From JBELMB01 sp042088665 (GTDB lineage: Bacteria > Pseudomonadota > Alphaproteobacteria > Rhodobacterales > Rhodobacteraceae): DNA of 9,101 nucleotides. Of this stretch, positions 1-8,184 are shown in pieces (the first letter of the stretch is position 1; every line of letters starts with the position of its first letter). The stretch covers positions 1-9,101 of the forward strand of contig JBELMB010000205.1 in assembly GCA_042088665.1 (NCBI GenBank), in the 5' to 3' direction. The position numbers and the translations under genes are program-made. Under the pieces are notes generated by a model, which had not been told where the DNA came from, made no database searches, and saw only the letters and a list, made by a program, of their open reading frames with translations.

Positions 1-1
1 G

Positions 2-658
2 GGCGATCTTTTGCTGACACCGGGGTGGCAGTTTCACGGGCACCACAATGATCGGGATGCCCCGATGGCATGGCTTGACGGGTTGGACATTCCGTTCTCG
101 CAACAAATGGATGTCGGGTTCTTTGAGTTCGGAGCGGACCGCGTCACCGACGCGGCCACACCGCGGTATTCGCGGGGGGAACGGCTTTGGGCGCATCCGG
201 GGTTGCGGCCACTCAGCCAGTTGCAAGACACTGTGTCCTCGCCCCTCGCCGCCTTTCGCTGGGAGCACACGGACCGGGCGCTGACCGAGCAATTGTTGCT
301 GGAGGACGAAGGCATGCCCGCCACGGTGGCCCCCGGACACGCGGCGCTGCGCTTTGTGAACCCCACGACCGGCGGCGATGTGATGCCCACGATCCGGTGT
401 GAGTTTCATCGTTTGCGGGCTGGCACACAGACGGTGGTGCGGCGTGAAGTCGGGTCTTCGGTGTTCCAGGTGTTCGAGGGCCAGGGGGCAGTCGTTTTGG
501 CGGGCGAGCGCCACCTGCTTGAGACCGGCGACCTCTTTGTGGTGCCCTCATGGGTGCCGTGGTCACTGGAGGCCGAGACCGGGTTCGATCTGTTTCGGTT
601 TTCTGACGCGCCAATCATGGAACGGCTTGGCTTCATGCGGGAGATGACCGGCGCATGA
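2..658 (+). CDS. Gentisate 1,2-dioxygenase-like bicupin protein, 3' part
   Basis: Partial gene: the frame is open to the left edge and 218 residues are visible; the family is usually about 350 residues. Known role: cytosolic Fe(II) cleavage of gentisate to maleylpyruvate. The visible part starts in the last strands of the N-terminal cupin, with GDLLLTPGWQFHGHHND; the first His of FHGHHN (codon 35-37) lies where the third iron ligand of the family is found. A linker follows, then the C-terminal cupin, including RFVNPTTGG and MPTI, the VFQVFEGQGAVVL strand pair, GDLFVVPSW and a terminal SDAPIMERLGF. The C-terminal cupin has no His cluster (PSW is followed by VPW), consistent with a structural, metal-free domain. 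The stop overlaps the next start as ATGA. A related aromatic-ring-cleaving or salicylate dioxygenase of the same cupin family cannot be excluded, but the next gene supports gentisate. The family assignment is from recognition, not a search. Confidence 0.85.
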   Translation, partial: GDLLLTPGWQFHGHHNDRDAPMAWLDGLDIPFSQQMDVGFFEFGADRVTDAATPRYSRGERLWAHPGLRPLSQLQDTVSSPLAAFRWEHTDRALTEQLLLEDEGMPATVAPGHAALRFVNPTTGGDVMPTIRCEFHRLRAGTQTVVRREVGSSVFQVFEGQGAVVLAGERHLLETGDLFVVPSWVPWSLEAETGFDLFRFSDAPIMERLGFMREMTGA

Positions 659-1239
659 GCGATCCGAGGGCCGCGCTGCGCAACCGGCAAGGCCCCGGTG
701 CGCGATACGATGCTCCGGAAGCACCGGCAGCGGCCCTCTTGCAGGCCCGCCGCGGTGCCGCCTACCTCGCGCGGGTCTTGAACGCTTTGAACGATGCAGA
801 TCTGGCTGACCCCGGGCTGAGCGGGCAAAGCCGGGCGCGGACGCTGGCGGCGCTGAGCTATCAGGCACGGGCGATGGCGCAAGCCTTGGAGCGGCTGCAC
901 AAGGGACCGCAGGCGATGCCCATGATGTCGGTGCAGGCGCGCAGATCCCAGACCCACCTTGGGGCAACTTTGCCGCCCCATGCCTTGCGGGCGCTTTATG
1001 CGCATACGGTTGTGCACCTTGACGTGACCTTCCGCGACTTGCCCGGGACGCTTTGGACCCAACTTCTGGACTGGGACGACGAGGACATGCCCGTGGCACG
1101 CCTGCCCCAGATCCGCGCGCAGGCCTTGTGGGCCGTGGCGCTGGACCTTGACGCTGGTGGACGCGCGTCAGATGTGCCGGTCGATCTGCGTGCCGCGGTT
1201 GAGGAACTGTCCGTGGCGCAGATCTGGGGGACGCCCTAG
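655..1239 (+). CDS. Maleylpyruvate isomerase-like protein (DinB/MDMPI-type fold)
   Basis: A 194-residue soluble protein with no signal peptide. The ATG overlaps the dioxygenase stop by 4 bp (ATGA), which implies translational coupling; a GGGAG at 639-643 could serve as ribosome binding site. Residues 11-45 (RQGPGARYDA, then ARRGAAYLARVLNAL) and 58-80 (QSRARTLAALSYQARAMAQAL) resemble the N-terminal helices of the maleylpyruvate isomerase family, and residues 112-131 contain the expected second-site helix (HTVVHLDVTFRDLPG). In the characterised mycothiol-dependent enzyme the zinc ligands, from memory, are His, Glu and His (H52, E144, H148). Here the first position appears to be Ala66, the Glu position is His117, and the last His is kept as His121. 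Its position directly after a gentisate dioxygenase fits isomerisation of maleylpyruvate to fumarylpyruvate. Alphaproteobacteria are not known to make mycothiol, so a different cofactor, or a non-catalytic role, is possible. The family call is moderate; the activity is inferred from context. Confidence 0.55.
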   Translation: MSDPRAALRNRQGPGARYDAPEAPAAALLQARRGAAYLARVLNALNDADLADPGLSGQSRARTLAALSYQARAMAQALERLHKGPQAMPMMSVQARRSQTHLGATLPPHALRALYAHTVVHLDVTFRDLPGTLWTQLLDWDDEDMPVARLPQIRAQALWAVALDLDAGGRASDVPVDLRAAVEELSVAQIWGTP

Positions 1240-1682
1240 ACATGTACCGCCGGACAGTGCCCCTGGCATAGGACACCGCTGAAGGACAAGCGGGACGTCA
1301 CAGGCACTGTGTGCTGGCCCGGACAGTTTGACCCTTGGCTTGCGCTTTGCCTTTCGGGCTGGTTCGCGCCCACGCGCCGCAAACAATTCAAGCCAATATT
1401 CAAGACTTTGCACGCGTGGTTTGGGTGATGAAATCCCGTGCCATTGTCGTGCTGCGTGTCAGTGCCCCAAAGCGCCTGATTGCGCGGCTGAAACGCAAAT
1501 TCACACCAGGGATCACAGCACCATCAGTGCGGAAAACCCGACGGACAAGTATACCTGACCCGCAAAACAATTTGACCCAAACCCACGCCTTGCCTCAGCA
1601 TATTGCGGTCATGCGGTGGGCAGAGGGATGCCGCCATCCGGACCGCGCGATTTCGCAACCGGTTGCGGCGCCGCCCTTCGGC
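1240..1682. other. Intergenic region between convergent operons, no gene seen
   Basis: This is a 443-bp gap between the end of the isomerase-like gene (+) and the end of tamB (-). Open frames cross it on both strands, but their predicted proteins resemble nothing I know and they have no convincing ribosome binding sites. It is visibly richer in A/T than the flanking genes (for example 1381-1415). Small elements seen: a 9-bp direct repeat CCGGACAGT at 1250-1258 and 1319-1327; ACAGTGCC at 1254-1261 complementary to GGCACTGT at 1303-1310; CACAG-GCA-CTGTG at 1299-1311; ATTCAAG twice at 1386-1392 and 1398-1404; and a good minus-strand -10-like TATACT at 1548-1553 that has no matching -35. No classic intrinsic terminator (GC stem plus T run) was found for either operon. 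It may hold Rho-dependent termination or an undetected small RNA, but nothing proves it. Confidence 0.6.
1654..1667. repeat. Perfect inverted repeat downstream of tamB
   Basis: CGCAACCGGTTGCG is a 14-bp perfect palindrome lying 15 bp beyond the tamB stop. It is overlapped at its right end by a second palindrome, GCGGCGCCGC (1665-1674). As RNA it could form a 5-bp stem with a CCGG loop, and a further 5-bp hairpin GGATG-CCGC-CATCC lies at 1626-1639. Its place just after the last gene of the tamAB operon suggests a role in transcript termination or 3'-end protection. No T tract follows on either strand, so it is not a standard intrinsic terminator. Confidence 0.3.
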
Positions 1683-4600
1683 CTAATAGTCCCGCTCGAA
1701 AAACACGCCAAGACCGCTGGTTCCGTCAGAGCTTACGCGCCCACGCACCGTCACGTTTGGGTTGACGGTCAGGTTCAGGTTGATCTCGCTTTTGCCACCG
1801 CTGCCAACCGTCACATCCGTATAGATATTGTCCGAAATGTATTTGCCCACGCGTGCTTCCACCCCCCCATCCGCATCCGTGCCGATGTCCAGATCGTCCA
1901 CACCCAGACCACTGCGGATGCCCTCCGTCAGGCCAAGCCCGCCCTGCCCCGTCAGCGACTGGATCGCAGCCGCCAGTTGAACGGCCTGCAGCGGCGACAG
2001 TTCCGTCACCGATTGACCAAAAAGAAAGAAGGCCAGCGCCTCGTCCTGCGGCAACTCCGGCGCGCTTGACACTGTCAGCTCCGGCGCGGAGGCCGGGCCC
2101 GCCAGACGGATGGTGATCTCCGTGTCTTCGACCGTGCTGGTCGCGGCAAACGAGACAAACGGGTCGAAACTGCCCTGCAGGGACACCGCCCCTTCTGTCA
2201 GCTCCAACCGCTTGCCCAGAAGATCAAGCCGCCCGCGGATCAGGTCGAACTGGCCGACCGGCAGGATGTCAGCGCTGGTCCCGGTCAGCCGCAGGCTGCC
2301 GCCCAACTCTGCGTCCAACCCACGACCGCGAACGAAAATCCGGTTCGGCGCATCGACGGCCAGATCCAGCGGGAACGCCGGCAAGGCCGCTTCGCGCGCG
2401 GTCTCGGGGCTTTGGCTCAGCCCCGCGAACAATAGGGTGCGCGCCACGTCGGCTGGTGGGTTCAAATGCCTTAGACCGTCCAGCGCGGCATAGCTGGGGC
2501 CGATGTTGGGCACGCGCAATTCAACCTGTCCAAGAACGACACGGCCCCCGATCCGCGCGCCGCCCAACAGCGGTCCCTCCACCTGGATATTGCCCTCGGC
2601 GGTGGTCTCGAACAGGTCCGCCTGACGCAGCCGCGCGCCCTTCAGCGCGGCGTTCAACGCCGCACGGTACGGCGGTTGCAACTGAACCGGCCCGGTCAGC
2701 AGGATCCGGCCACCGCTGGACAATTGTCCCTGTAGGCCCAATTGCGCGGCGCCGCCGCCAAGGCTCAGCCCGCCGGTGATGTTCTCAAGCGCGAGGTTCA
2801 CATCCGGCGCGGCCACCCGCGCCCCGTCCATCGCCACTTGCCCGGACAGCGACGACAGCGCCGGTGCGCCGCGCAGCGCAAGGTCAAAGCGCGCCACACC
2901 GCTGGCCACCTGTGGCTTGATCCGCGCGTTCAACAGCGCCAGCGGCACTTGCCCGCGCAGGGTCATATCGGCAGATCCCGCATCCTGCGCCATGGCCCCG
3001 TTGGCCTGCAGGCCGATGCCCCGCGGTCCGCTGCCCTGCAGGTCCAGTTGCCATGGACCACCGCTGTGCCGCGCCGTGCCGGACACCTGAACCTGTCCCT
3101 GCACATCCGGCAGAACCCGCTCCACGCCATCAACGGAGAGTCGCAGCGACAGGGCGCTTTGGGCCGTGGACCAACTGCCGCTCAGCCCACCGTTCAGCGC
3201 CGCACCGGTCAGGTCCATACGGTCGATGCGCACTGCGCCGCCGGACAATTGCGCGAGGGCCACATCCGCCCGCAGCCCGCCCCGCAGGAAGGGATCGACC
3301 ATCTCGTTGCCAATCCCCAGTCCGGAGGTGACCACCTGCGCATCCACCGCCAAGGGACCAGAGACCGCTTCACCCGTGACGCGGCCCGTGATCTGCGCCC
3401 GCCCGGAAAGCCGCTGCCCCGCCAGCGCCGACAACACCGAAAGCCGCGGCACCGTGGCCTCGATCTGCCCGTCCACATCCAGACGGTCGCCCGCCTCTGC
3501 CAGAACCGTGCCGGACAGACTGGCCTGCACCGCGCCTGCCAGCGTCAGACCGGAGATCTCGACCAGACCGCTGTCCAGCCGCCGCCCGCGGCCCTCCAGC
3601 ACCGTGCGCCCGGCCAAAAGCGGGTCGATCTGCGGCAGCGAAAGCGAGACGTCGCGCGTTTCGGCCCGTCCGCTGACGGTCAGGGCCCCCTGCGTCAACG
3701 GGCCATCAAGGCGCAGATCCAGCGCCAAGGCCCCGGCCAAGGCGCGCCCCGCCAACCGCGAGAACCGCGACAGCCTTGGCAGATCCGCAATCAGTCGGCC
3801 TGCGGCCCGCAGATCCAGCGCCGCCAGATCCACCCCCTGCCCTTGAGCCTGCTCTGGGCCAGCCGCCTCCGGGATCTGACCCGACAGAGTACCGTCCAAC
3901 GTCAGATCCAGCGGCCCGGAGACCACGAGATCGGACAGCGTCACGCGCCCATCCTGCGCCTCAGCCCGCAGACGGATCGTGCTTTCACCGGCAAGGACCG
4001 GGTCCAGTGCCGCCAAGCCGGGACGCAGGTCGCGACCGCGCGCCTGCGCCTGCAGCGCAAAGCTTTGCTCCGTGAGAGAACCCGCGCCCTCCAGCACCAG
4101 CGCCAGCGCGCCCGACAGCGGTTGCCCCGCAAGATCCGCAAAGGCCGACAGCCGGTCCACCTGCGCCTCAAGCCGCCCGGTCAGCCGCAGCCCCTCCGGC
4201 GCCACCGTGCCGGTGTAGCGCAGCTGCGCAGTTTGCGGCAGCGCGCCGGTCAGCGCCACTTGCCATACCGCGCCGTCCTGCTGTGCGGTCAGCGCGAGGT
4301 CCGACGCGCCGGAGACCCCGGGCAACACCACATCCGTTTCGGCAATCTGGAATTGCAGCGCCGCCTGACTGGCGCCGGTGACAAGATCCGCCGTCCCTGT
4401 GATCCGCGCCGCCTCCGTCGCGATCTCCAGCGGGCTGACCCGCAGGCCGGCACTGTCGCGCACGGCCCGAAAAGAGACACGGCCCGCCCCCGCCAGCAGC
4501 GGATCGACCTGCGCGATCCCGGTGCCAAGGCCCCCCGTCTGCCCAGCTAGCCGCAGATCAAGCGCGCCTGTCACCGGCGCCACTTGCCCGGTCACACCCA

Positions 4601-6146
4601 GCGTCGCGCGCCCCGTCAGGTCCACGCCGACCAGCGGCGCAAAGCGGGCAAGATCCTCGGCGCGCAGCTCCAGATCGGGGGTGATCACCGGATTCAGGCT
4701 TTGGGCATCCGCCACCTCCAGCCCGCCCCGCAGGCCATAATCGGCCCCGGCAAGATCCAGATCCCGCAGCACCAGCGGCGCGCCCGGCTGCCAGTCAAAT
4801 CCCAGCTGACCGCGCAGCGCTGGCCCCACCACAGCGCCCAGCGTCGCATCCTCCAGCGTGAGCCCTTCGACGGCGACCCGGGTCAGGCCACGGACACGGT
4901 TCGCAGTGCGTCCGATTTCACCGCTGCCGGTGAAGGCCAGCCGCGCAACTTCGCCAAGCCCGGATTGCACCACGTCCTGCGCGCGGGCGGTCAGCTGCCA
5001 GCTGTCGCCCTCGGTCGCGTCAAACCGGCCCGACAGATCGACCCGCGCCACCGTGAGTTCCGCCCCCGGCAGGGGCAGACGCACCCGCCCGCCAGAGGGC
5101 GGCACGATCACGCCTTGCAGGTCCAATGCCTCAGGCCAGCCGTCTGCGGCCAGTTGGGCAAAGCCGGTCAGGCGCAGTGCCTGCGCCCGCATCTGCAGAT
5201 CGGACAGCGTCAACCGCCCATCGGCGGCCTGTTGCACTTCGGCCTGCAAAGCCACGTCACGGCCCAGAAAATCACGATATTGCGGTGCCACGACGGGCGC
5301 GATATCGCCGCCTACGTCGAGACGGAACCGCCGGGTGCCAGTGTCCCCATCGGCCCACAGGATCACGCTGCCCGCCAGCCGTGTCTGCCCGTCTGTCGAC
5401 AATTGCAGCCGGGCCTCGAAATCATCGATGGGCGCGTCACCTGCCAGTGTCAGCGCCACCGAAGGCGTCCCCGGCACGCCCAGCATCCCCGCGGCCAGCC
5501 CGCCCGCGGGCTCTGCCACGGACAGATCCAGCGCAAGGTCCCGCGTGGCATTGTCATAGCGGCCCGCAAAGGCGATCTCGCCACCTCGGTCCTGCCTCGT
5601 GACGGTCAGATCAGCTTCCCCCGCCCCCGCGGCCAGCCGAGCGGACCCGGCCACCGCCAGTGTGACAGCCTCCCCCAACAGGGGCGCACCGATCTCTGCG
5701 CTCAGCACCGTCAGGTCCGCCAAGGCGATGGAGACCGGCAGATCCGGCAAGGCAAACGCGCTGCGCGCCTCTGGCGATGGGGCACTGGCCGGCAGGATCG
5801 GCTGACGCGGCAGGGACAGACGCGCAATGCGGATCTCGTCGATCTCCACCCGCCCTTCCAGAAGCGCGCTGCGCGTCCAGGTCAGCGCGACATCCTCGGC
5901 GCTCAACCAGACGCCCTGCGGATCGGAAATCGAGATGCGGTCCACCGTGGCGCGGGAGCTCAGCGCGCCGCGAAAGCCCTCCAGCCGGACGGTGATCCCC
6001 TCGCTGGACAGGGCATCCTCCAGCAATCCCTGCAGGAAACCGCGATCGTCGGCCGTTTGCGCAAATGCCAAACCCGGCACGAGGACCAGCCAAAGCCAGA
6101 CCAGCGCCCCGCGCAGCCGCCCCCATCGCACCCGAGGGCCTCGCAT
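1683..6146 (-). CDS. tamB: Translocation and assembly module subunit TamB
   Basis: A 1487-residue protein; E. coli TamB has 1259. Family knowledge: TamB is anchored at the inner membrane, spans the periplasm as a long beta-structured groove, and works with the outer-membrane protein TamA in outer-membrane protein assembly and probably lipid transport. Seen here: an Arg-rich start and a hydrophobic segment at about residues 11-29 ending LAFA before Gln, which reads as a signal peptide or signal anchor; then a very long stretch of alternating beta-type sequence rich in Gly, Leu and Asp; and a C-terminal TamB (DUF490) domain over roughly the last 370 residues. That domain includes GQFDLIRGRLDLLGKRLEL, the segment DEALAFFLFGQ, ARVGKYISDNIYTDV and the end VFFERDY. 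The ATG at 6146 shares one base with the tamA stop (TGATG); a TTG one codon upstream (6149) is possible but less likely. Order tamA-tamB and the tight junction indicate one operon. Residues 494-992 carry repeats described separately. Confidence 0.95.
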   Translation of the reverse strand: MRGPRVRWGRLRGALVWLWLVLVPGLAFAQTADDRGFLQGLLEDALSSEGITVRLEGFRGALSSRATVDRISISDPQGVWLSAEDVALTWTRSALLEGRVEIDEIRIARLSLPRQPILPASAPSPEARSAFALPDLPVSIALADLTVLSAEIGAPLLGEAVTLAVAGSARLAAGAGEADLTVTRQDRGGEIAFAGRYDNATRDLALDLSVAEPAGGLAAGMLGVPGTPSVALTLAGDAPIDDFEARLQLSTDGQTRLAGSVILWADGDTGTRRFRLDVGGDIAPVVAPQYRDFLGRDVALQAEVQQAADGRLTLSDLQMRAQALRLTGFAQLAADGWPEALDLQGVIVPPSGGRVRLPLPGAELTVARVDLSGRFDATEGDSWQLTARAQDVVQSGLGEVARLAFTGSGEIGRTANRVRGLTRVAVEGLTLEDATLGAVVGPALRGQLGFDWQPGAPLVLRDLDLAGADYGLRGGLEVADAQSLNPVITPDLELRAEDLARFAPLVGVDLTGRATLGVTGQVAPVTGALDLRLAGQTGGLGTGIAQVDPLLAGAGRVSFRAVRDSAGLRVSPLEIATEAARITGTADLVTGASQAALQFQIAETDVVLPGVSGASDLALTAQQDGAVWQVALTGALPQTAQLRYTGTVAPEGLRLTGRLEAQVDRLSAFADLAGQPLSGALALVLEGAGSLTEQSFALQAQARGRDLRPGLAALDPVLAGESTIRLRAEAQDGRVTLSDLVVSGPLDLTLDGTLSGQIPEAAGPEQAQGQGVDLAALDLRAAGRLIADLPRLSRFSRLAGRALAGALALDLRLDGPLTQGALTVSGRAETRDVSLSLPQIDPLLAGRTVLEGRGRRLDSGLVEISGLTLAGAVQASLSGTVLAEAGDRLDVDGQIEATVPRLSVLSALAGQRLSGRAQITGRVTGEAVSGPLAVDAQVVTSGLGIGNEMVDPFLRGGLRADVALAQLSGGAVRIDRMDLTGAALNGGLSGSWSTAQSALSLRLSVDGVERVLPDVQGQVQVSGTARHSGGPWQLDLQGSGPRGIGLQANGAMAQDAGSADMTLRGQVPLALLNARIKPQVASGVARFDLALRGAPALSSLSGQVAMDGARVAAPDVNLALENITGGLSLGGGAAQLGLQGQLSSGGRILLTGPVQLQPPYRAALNAALKGARLRQADLFETTAEGNIQVEGPLLGGARIGGRVVLGQVELRVPNIGPSYAALDGLRHLNPPADVARTLLFAGLSQSPETAREAALPAFPLDLAVDAPNRIFVRGRGLDAELGGSLRLTGTSADILPVGQFDLIRGRLDLLGKRLELTEGAVSLQGSFDPFVSFAATSTVEDTEITIRLAGPASAPELTVSSAPELPQDEALAFFLFGQSVTELSPLQAVQLAAAIQSLTGQGGLGLTEGIRSGLGVDDLDIGTDADGGVEARVGKYISDNIYTDVTVGSGGKSEINLNLTVNPNVTVRGRVSSDGTSGLGVFFERDY
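3171..4667 (-). repeat. Four diverged internal repeats in TamB
   Basis: Four related units of about 95 residues are visible in the TamB protein (counting from the ATG: about 494-587, 660-756, 785-881 and 895-992). Each unit has a segment like L-(A/S)-x-(L/F)-x-x-L-A-G-(Q/R)-x-L-(S/A)-G followed, after about 45 residues, by a core D-P-(L/V/F)-L-(A/R)-G (DPLLAG, DPVLAG, DPLLAG, DPFLRG) and then a beta-rich tail ending near L-S-G. The first copy is the most diverged at its start. The core motifs are spaced 167, 126 and 110 residues apart, so linker length varies. The repeats probably reflect duplication of structural blocks in the periplasmic groove. Confidence 0.7.
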
Positions 6147-7966
6147 CAAAAGGCCTGCCCGATGCCGATATAGAGCTGCGCCCCGTTGCCGGTGTTCTCC
6201 GTCAGTGGCCCTGCCACATCGACGCGCAACGGCCCGACCGGCGTGTCATAGCGCAGGCCAAACCCCGCGCCCGCGTGCCAGTCGCCGCTGCCGTCGTAAA
6301 AGCTCTCGCCGCCAATGTAGCCCGCGTCGGCAAAGCCCACGACACCGATGTTGCCGGTCACGTCCACGCGCACTTCGCCCGACAGACCGAGGAAGCTGCG
6401 ACCACCCAAAGCGGTGCCGTTGTAATCCGCATCCAGCGACTCGAACGGCTGTCCGCGCACGGTGCCGCCACCGCCGGAGTAATAGAGATCATCCGGGGGG
6501 GCCTCTGCCGCGTCCAGCCCGCTGAGCGCGCCGAATTGCACCCGCCCCGCCAGCACGACGCGGTTGTCTTCGCCAAAGCCGCGGTAGCTGCGCAGATCCA
6601 GATCCAGCCGCGCGCCGCCGCCGCCCTGCCCGCTGAGCAGGCTGAACGGCTTCAGCCCGATTTCGATATAGCGCCCTTTGGTGGCGTCCAGGGCCACATC
6701 GCGGGTGTCCCAGGTCAGCGCCATCGGAAAGCTGAGCACATCCAGCTCCCGCACCGGGTTTCCGGGCAGGTACAGATCCGTCACCCGCGACCTGGACAGG
6801 GTGATCCCGAGGTCGCCGGTCAATTCGTCGGAAAACTCACGGTTGACGCCAATGCCAAAGCCCGCCGTCTCCGACAGGTAGTCGGGCTCATCCTCATAGC
6901 TCAGCTCTGCGGTGGCATAAAACAATGTGTCCGGCCCGTAGACCGCCGGTTTCTCGATGCGCAGGGAGAGGGTGTAGTCCGGCTCCACCGAGGCGCCGCC
7001 AAGCTGGCGCACCTTGCCGTCGACACGGAACCGCTCCGCCCCGCCAAACAGGTTGCGGTGCAGCCAGTAGCTGGAGATCGTGCCGCCCTCGTCCGAGGTC
7101 AGCTCCGCCCCAAAGCCAAAGCGCCGCGGCGGGCGGTCGGTGACTGAGATTTCCACGTCCAGCGATCCGTCGGGGTTCGGGGCCTCTGCTTCGGTCAGCG
7201 TGACCGAGCGAAACGGCCCCGCCGCGCGCAGTCGGGCCGCCGCCTTGTCCAGATCCTGCGGGCTATAGGTTTCGCCCCGCGGGATGCCCGCCACCTGCCG
7301 GATACGCGGTGCCTTGACCGCGCTGTCCGAGGCGACCGTCACCTCACCGAAGGTCAGTTTGGGTCCCGGATCCACGGCGACGGAGACGTCGAGACGCGCC
7401 TCCTCGTGGCGGGCGGCGATCTGCTGTCCGGTGATCTCGGCCTTCGCGTGACCCGCCAGACGCCAGCCCTCCACCGCCTCCTGCGCCGCGGCGCGCACCA
7501 CGGTGGCCAGAGCGGGCGCATCGGGTGCAAAACCATCGGTCGAGGGGGTGTCCGGAGCCAGTGGTGCAATTTGTGCCGTGCCAAACCGGAACGCCGGACC
7601 GGGGTCGACCGTGACCACAACGTCGCGGATGGTGGCGGGGGGCGAGAACGGCTCGATCAGCGCAGCCTCGCGCCCGTCCAGCGCGATACGCACCGTTGGC
7701 GCATAGTGGCCCTGGGCATAGAGCGCCTCGACCAGCCGGGTGTAATCCCCCTGCGCGGCCGCCAGTACATCTTCCGCCGGGCGCGCGTCTTTTGCTTCGA
7801 GGCTCGAGAGGGTGGAGACGGCTTCGAGACTGTCACGCAGGCCCTGGTCCGCGCCCTCTGTCACGTCAAACCGCAGCGTGTCAAAGGCTTGCCCCGGCCC
7901 GGTGGGCAGACAGAGCGCCAGCGCCGTGCCGCAGCACAGCCCACGCAAAAGGCGGCGTCCCGGCAC
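6146..7966 (-). CDS. tamA: Translocation and assembly module subunit TamA (Omp85 family)
   Basis: Outer-membrane partner of TamB. From the GTG at 7966 the protein has 606 residues, near the family's usual 580-640. It starts with a signal peptide (Arg-rich, then LLRGLCCGTALALCLP, cleavage likely after GPGQA at residue 27). Three POTRA-type domains follow at about 28-100, 112-200 and 202-278, and then a 16-strand Omp85 barrel at about 280-606. Barrel marks: LTWDTRD (417-423), the conserved loop-6 motif as VRGQPF (503-508), FADAGYIGG, the block RYDTPVGPLRVDVAGPL, and a last strand ending in Phe (IGIGQAF). The frame stays open upstream to a GTG at 8113 and an ATG at 8107. I prefer 7966 because it puts the signal peptide at the N-terminus and has GAGGA shortly upstream; the extension would place 49 residues in front of it. 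The gene heads the tamAB operon and is coupled to tamB by TGATG. Confidence 0.93.
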   Translation of the reverse strand: MPGRRLLRGLCCGTALALCLPTGPGQAFDTLRFDVTEGADQGLRDSLEAVSTLSSLEAKDARPAEDVLAAAQGDYTRLVEALYAQGHYAPTVRIALDGREAALIEPFSPPATIRDVVVTVDPGPAFRFGTAQIAPLAPDTPSTDGFAPDAPALATVVRAAAQEAVEGWRLAGHAKAEITGQQIAARHEEARLDVSVAVDPGPKLTFGEVTVASDSAVKAPRIRQVAGIPRGETYSPQDLDKAAARLRAAGPFRSVTLTEAEAPNPDGSLDVEISVTDRPPRRFGFGAELTSDEGGTISSYWLHRNLFGGAERFRVDGKVRQLGGASVEPDYTLSLRIEKPAVYGPDTLFYATAELSYEDEPDYLSETAGFGIGVNREFSDELTGDLGITLSRSRVTDLYLPGNPVRELDVLSFPMALTWDTRDVALDATKGRYIEIGLKPFSLLSGQGGGGARLDLDLRSYRGFGEDNRVVLAGRVQFGALSGLDAAEAPPDDLYYSGGGGTVRGQPFESLDADYNGTALGGRSFLGLSGEVRVDVTGNIGVVGFADAGYIGGESFYDGSGDWHAGAGFGLRYDTPVGPLRVDVAGPLTENTGNGAQLYIGIGQAF

Positions 7967-8184
7967 GCGATCCTCAAAGAGCCCCCGGGCCCGCGTGGAG
8001 GTCAGGTTTCGCAACCACTCCGGCACCGCAGGCACAACCGAACCGCGCCCCCCGGTCAGACCGGTGGCGCGAGACATCCGCAAGAAACCTGCCACTGCGT
8101 TTTTCATATCCACAGACTACTGCAGATCCGGCGGTGAGACAGGGGCAAAATGCGGCAATACCAGCGAAATGGCGCAGATTTTGG

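Noticed and set aside
1299..1311. CACAG-GCA-CTGTG hairpin as a terminator for the gentisate operon
   Set aside because: Only a 5-bp stem and no T run follows, so it does not meet the standard for an intrinsic terminator.
1168..1413. An 81-codon minus-strand open frame at the end of the isomerase-like gene
   Set aside because: Basic, low-complexity composition, no ribosome binding site, and it overlaps a supported gene.
1328..1577. TTGACC hexamers at 1328-1333 and 1572-1577 as -35 promoter elements on the + strand
   Set aside because: Neither has a credible -10 element at 16-18 bp, and no + strand gene follows in the gap.
1335..2069. A 244-codon + strand open frame reaching from the intergenic gap into the tamB 3' end
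   Set aside because: No recognisable motif; its second half is antisense to the conserved TamB C-terminus, and it has no convincing ribosome binding site.
2742..4550. A 602-codon open frame on the + strand, opposite tamB
   Set aside because: It is antisense to the clearly coding TamB frame, has a Gln/Arg/Pro/His-rich composition typical of shadow frames in G/C-rich genes, and matches no family.
4584..7147. Further long + strand open frames (4584-6173 and 6065-7147) opposite tamB and tamA
   Set aside because: Same shadow-frame composition; TamA and TamB are strongly supported on the other strand across the whole stretch.
7882..7966. Possible lipoprotein signal, because of the Cys residues in the TamA signal peptide
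   Set aside because: No Cys is preceded by a proper lipobox (the -1 residues are Leu or Cys), and Omp85 barrels are processed by signal peptidase I.
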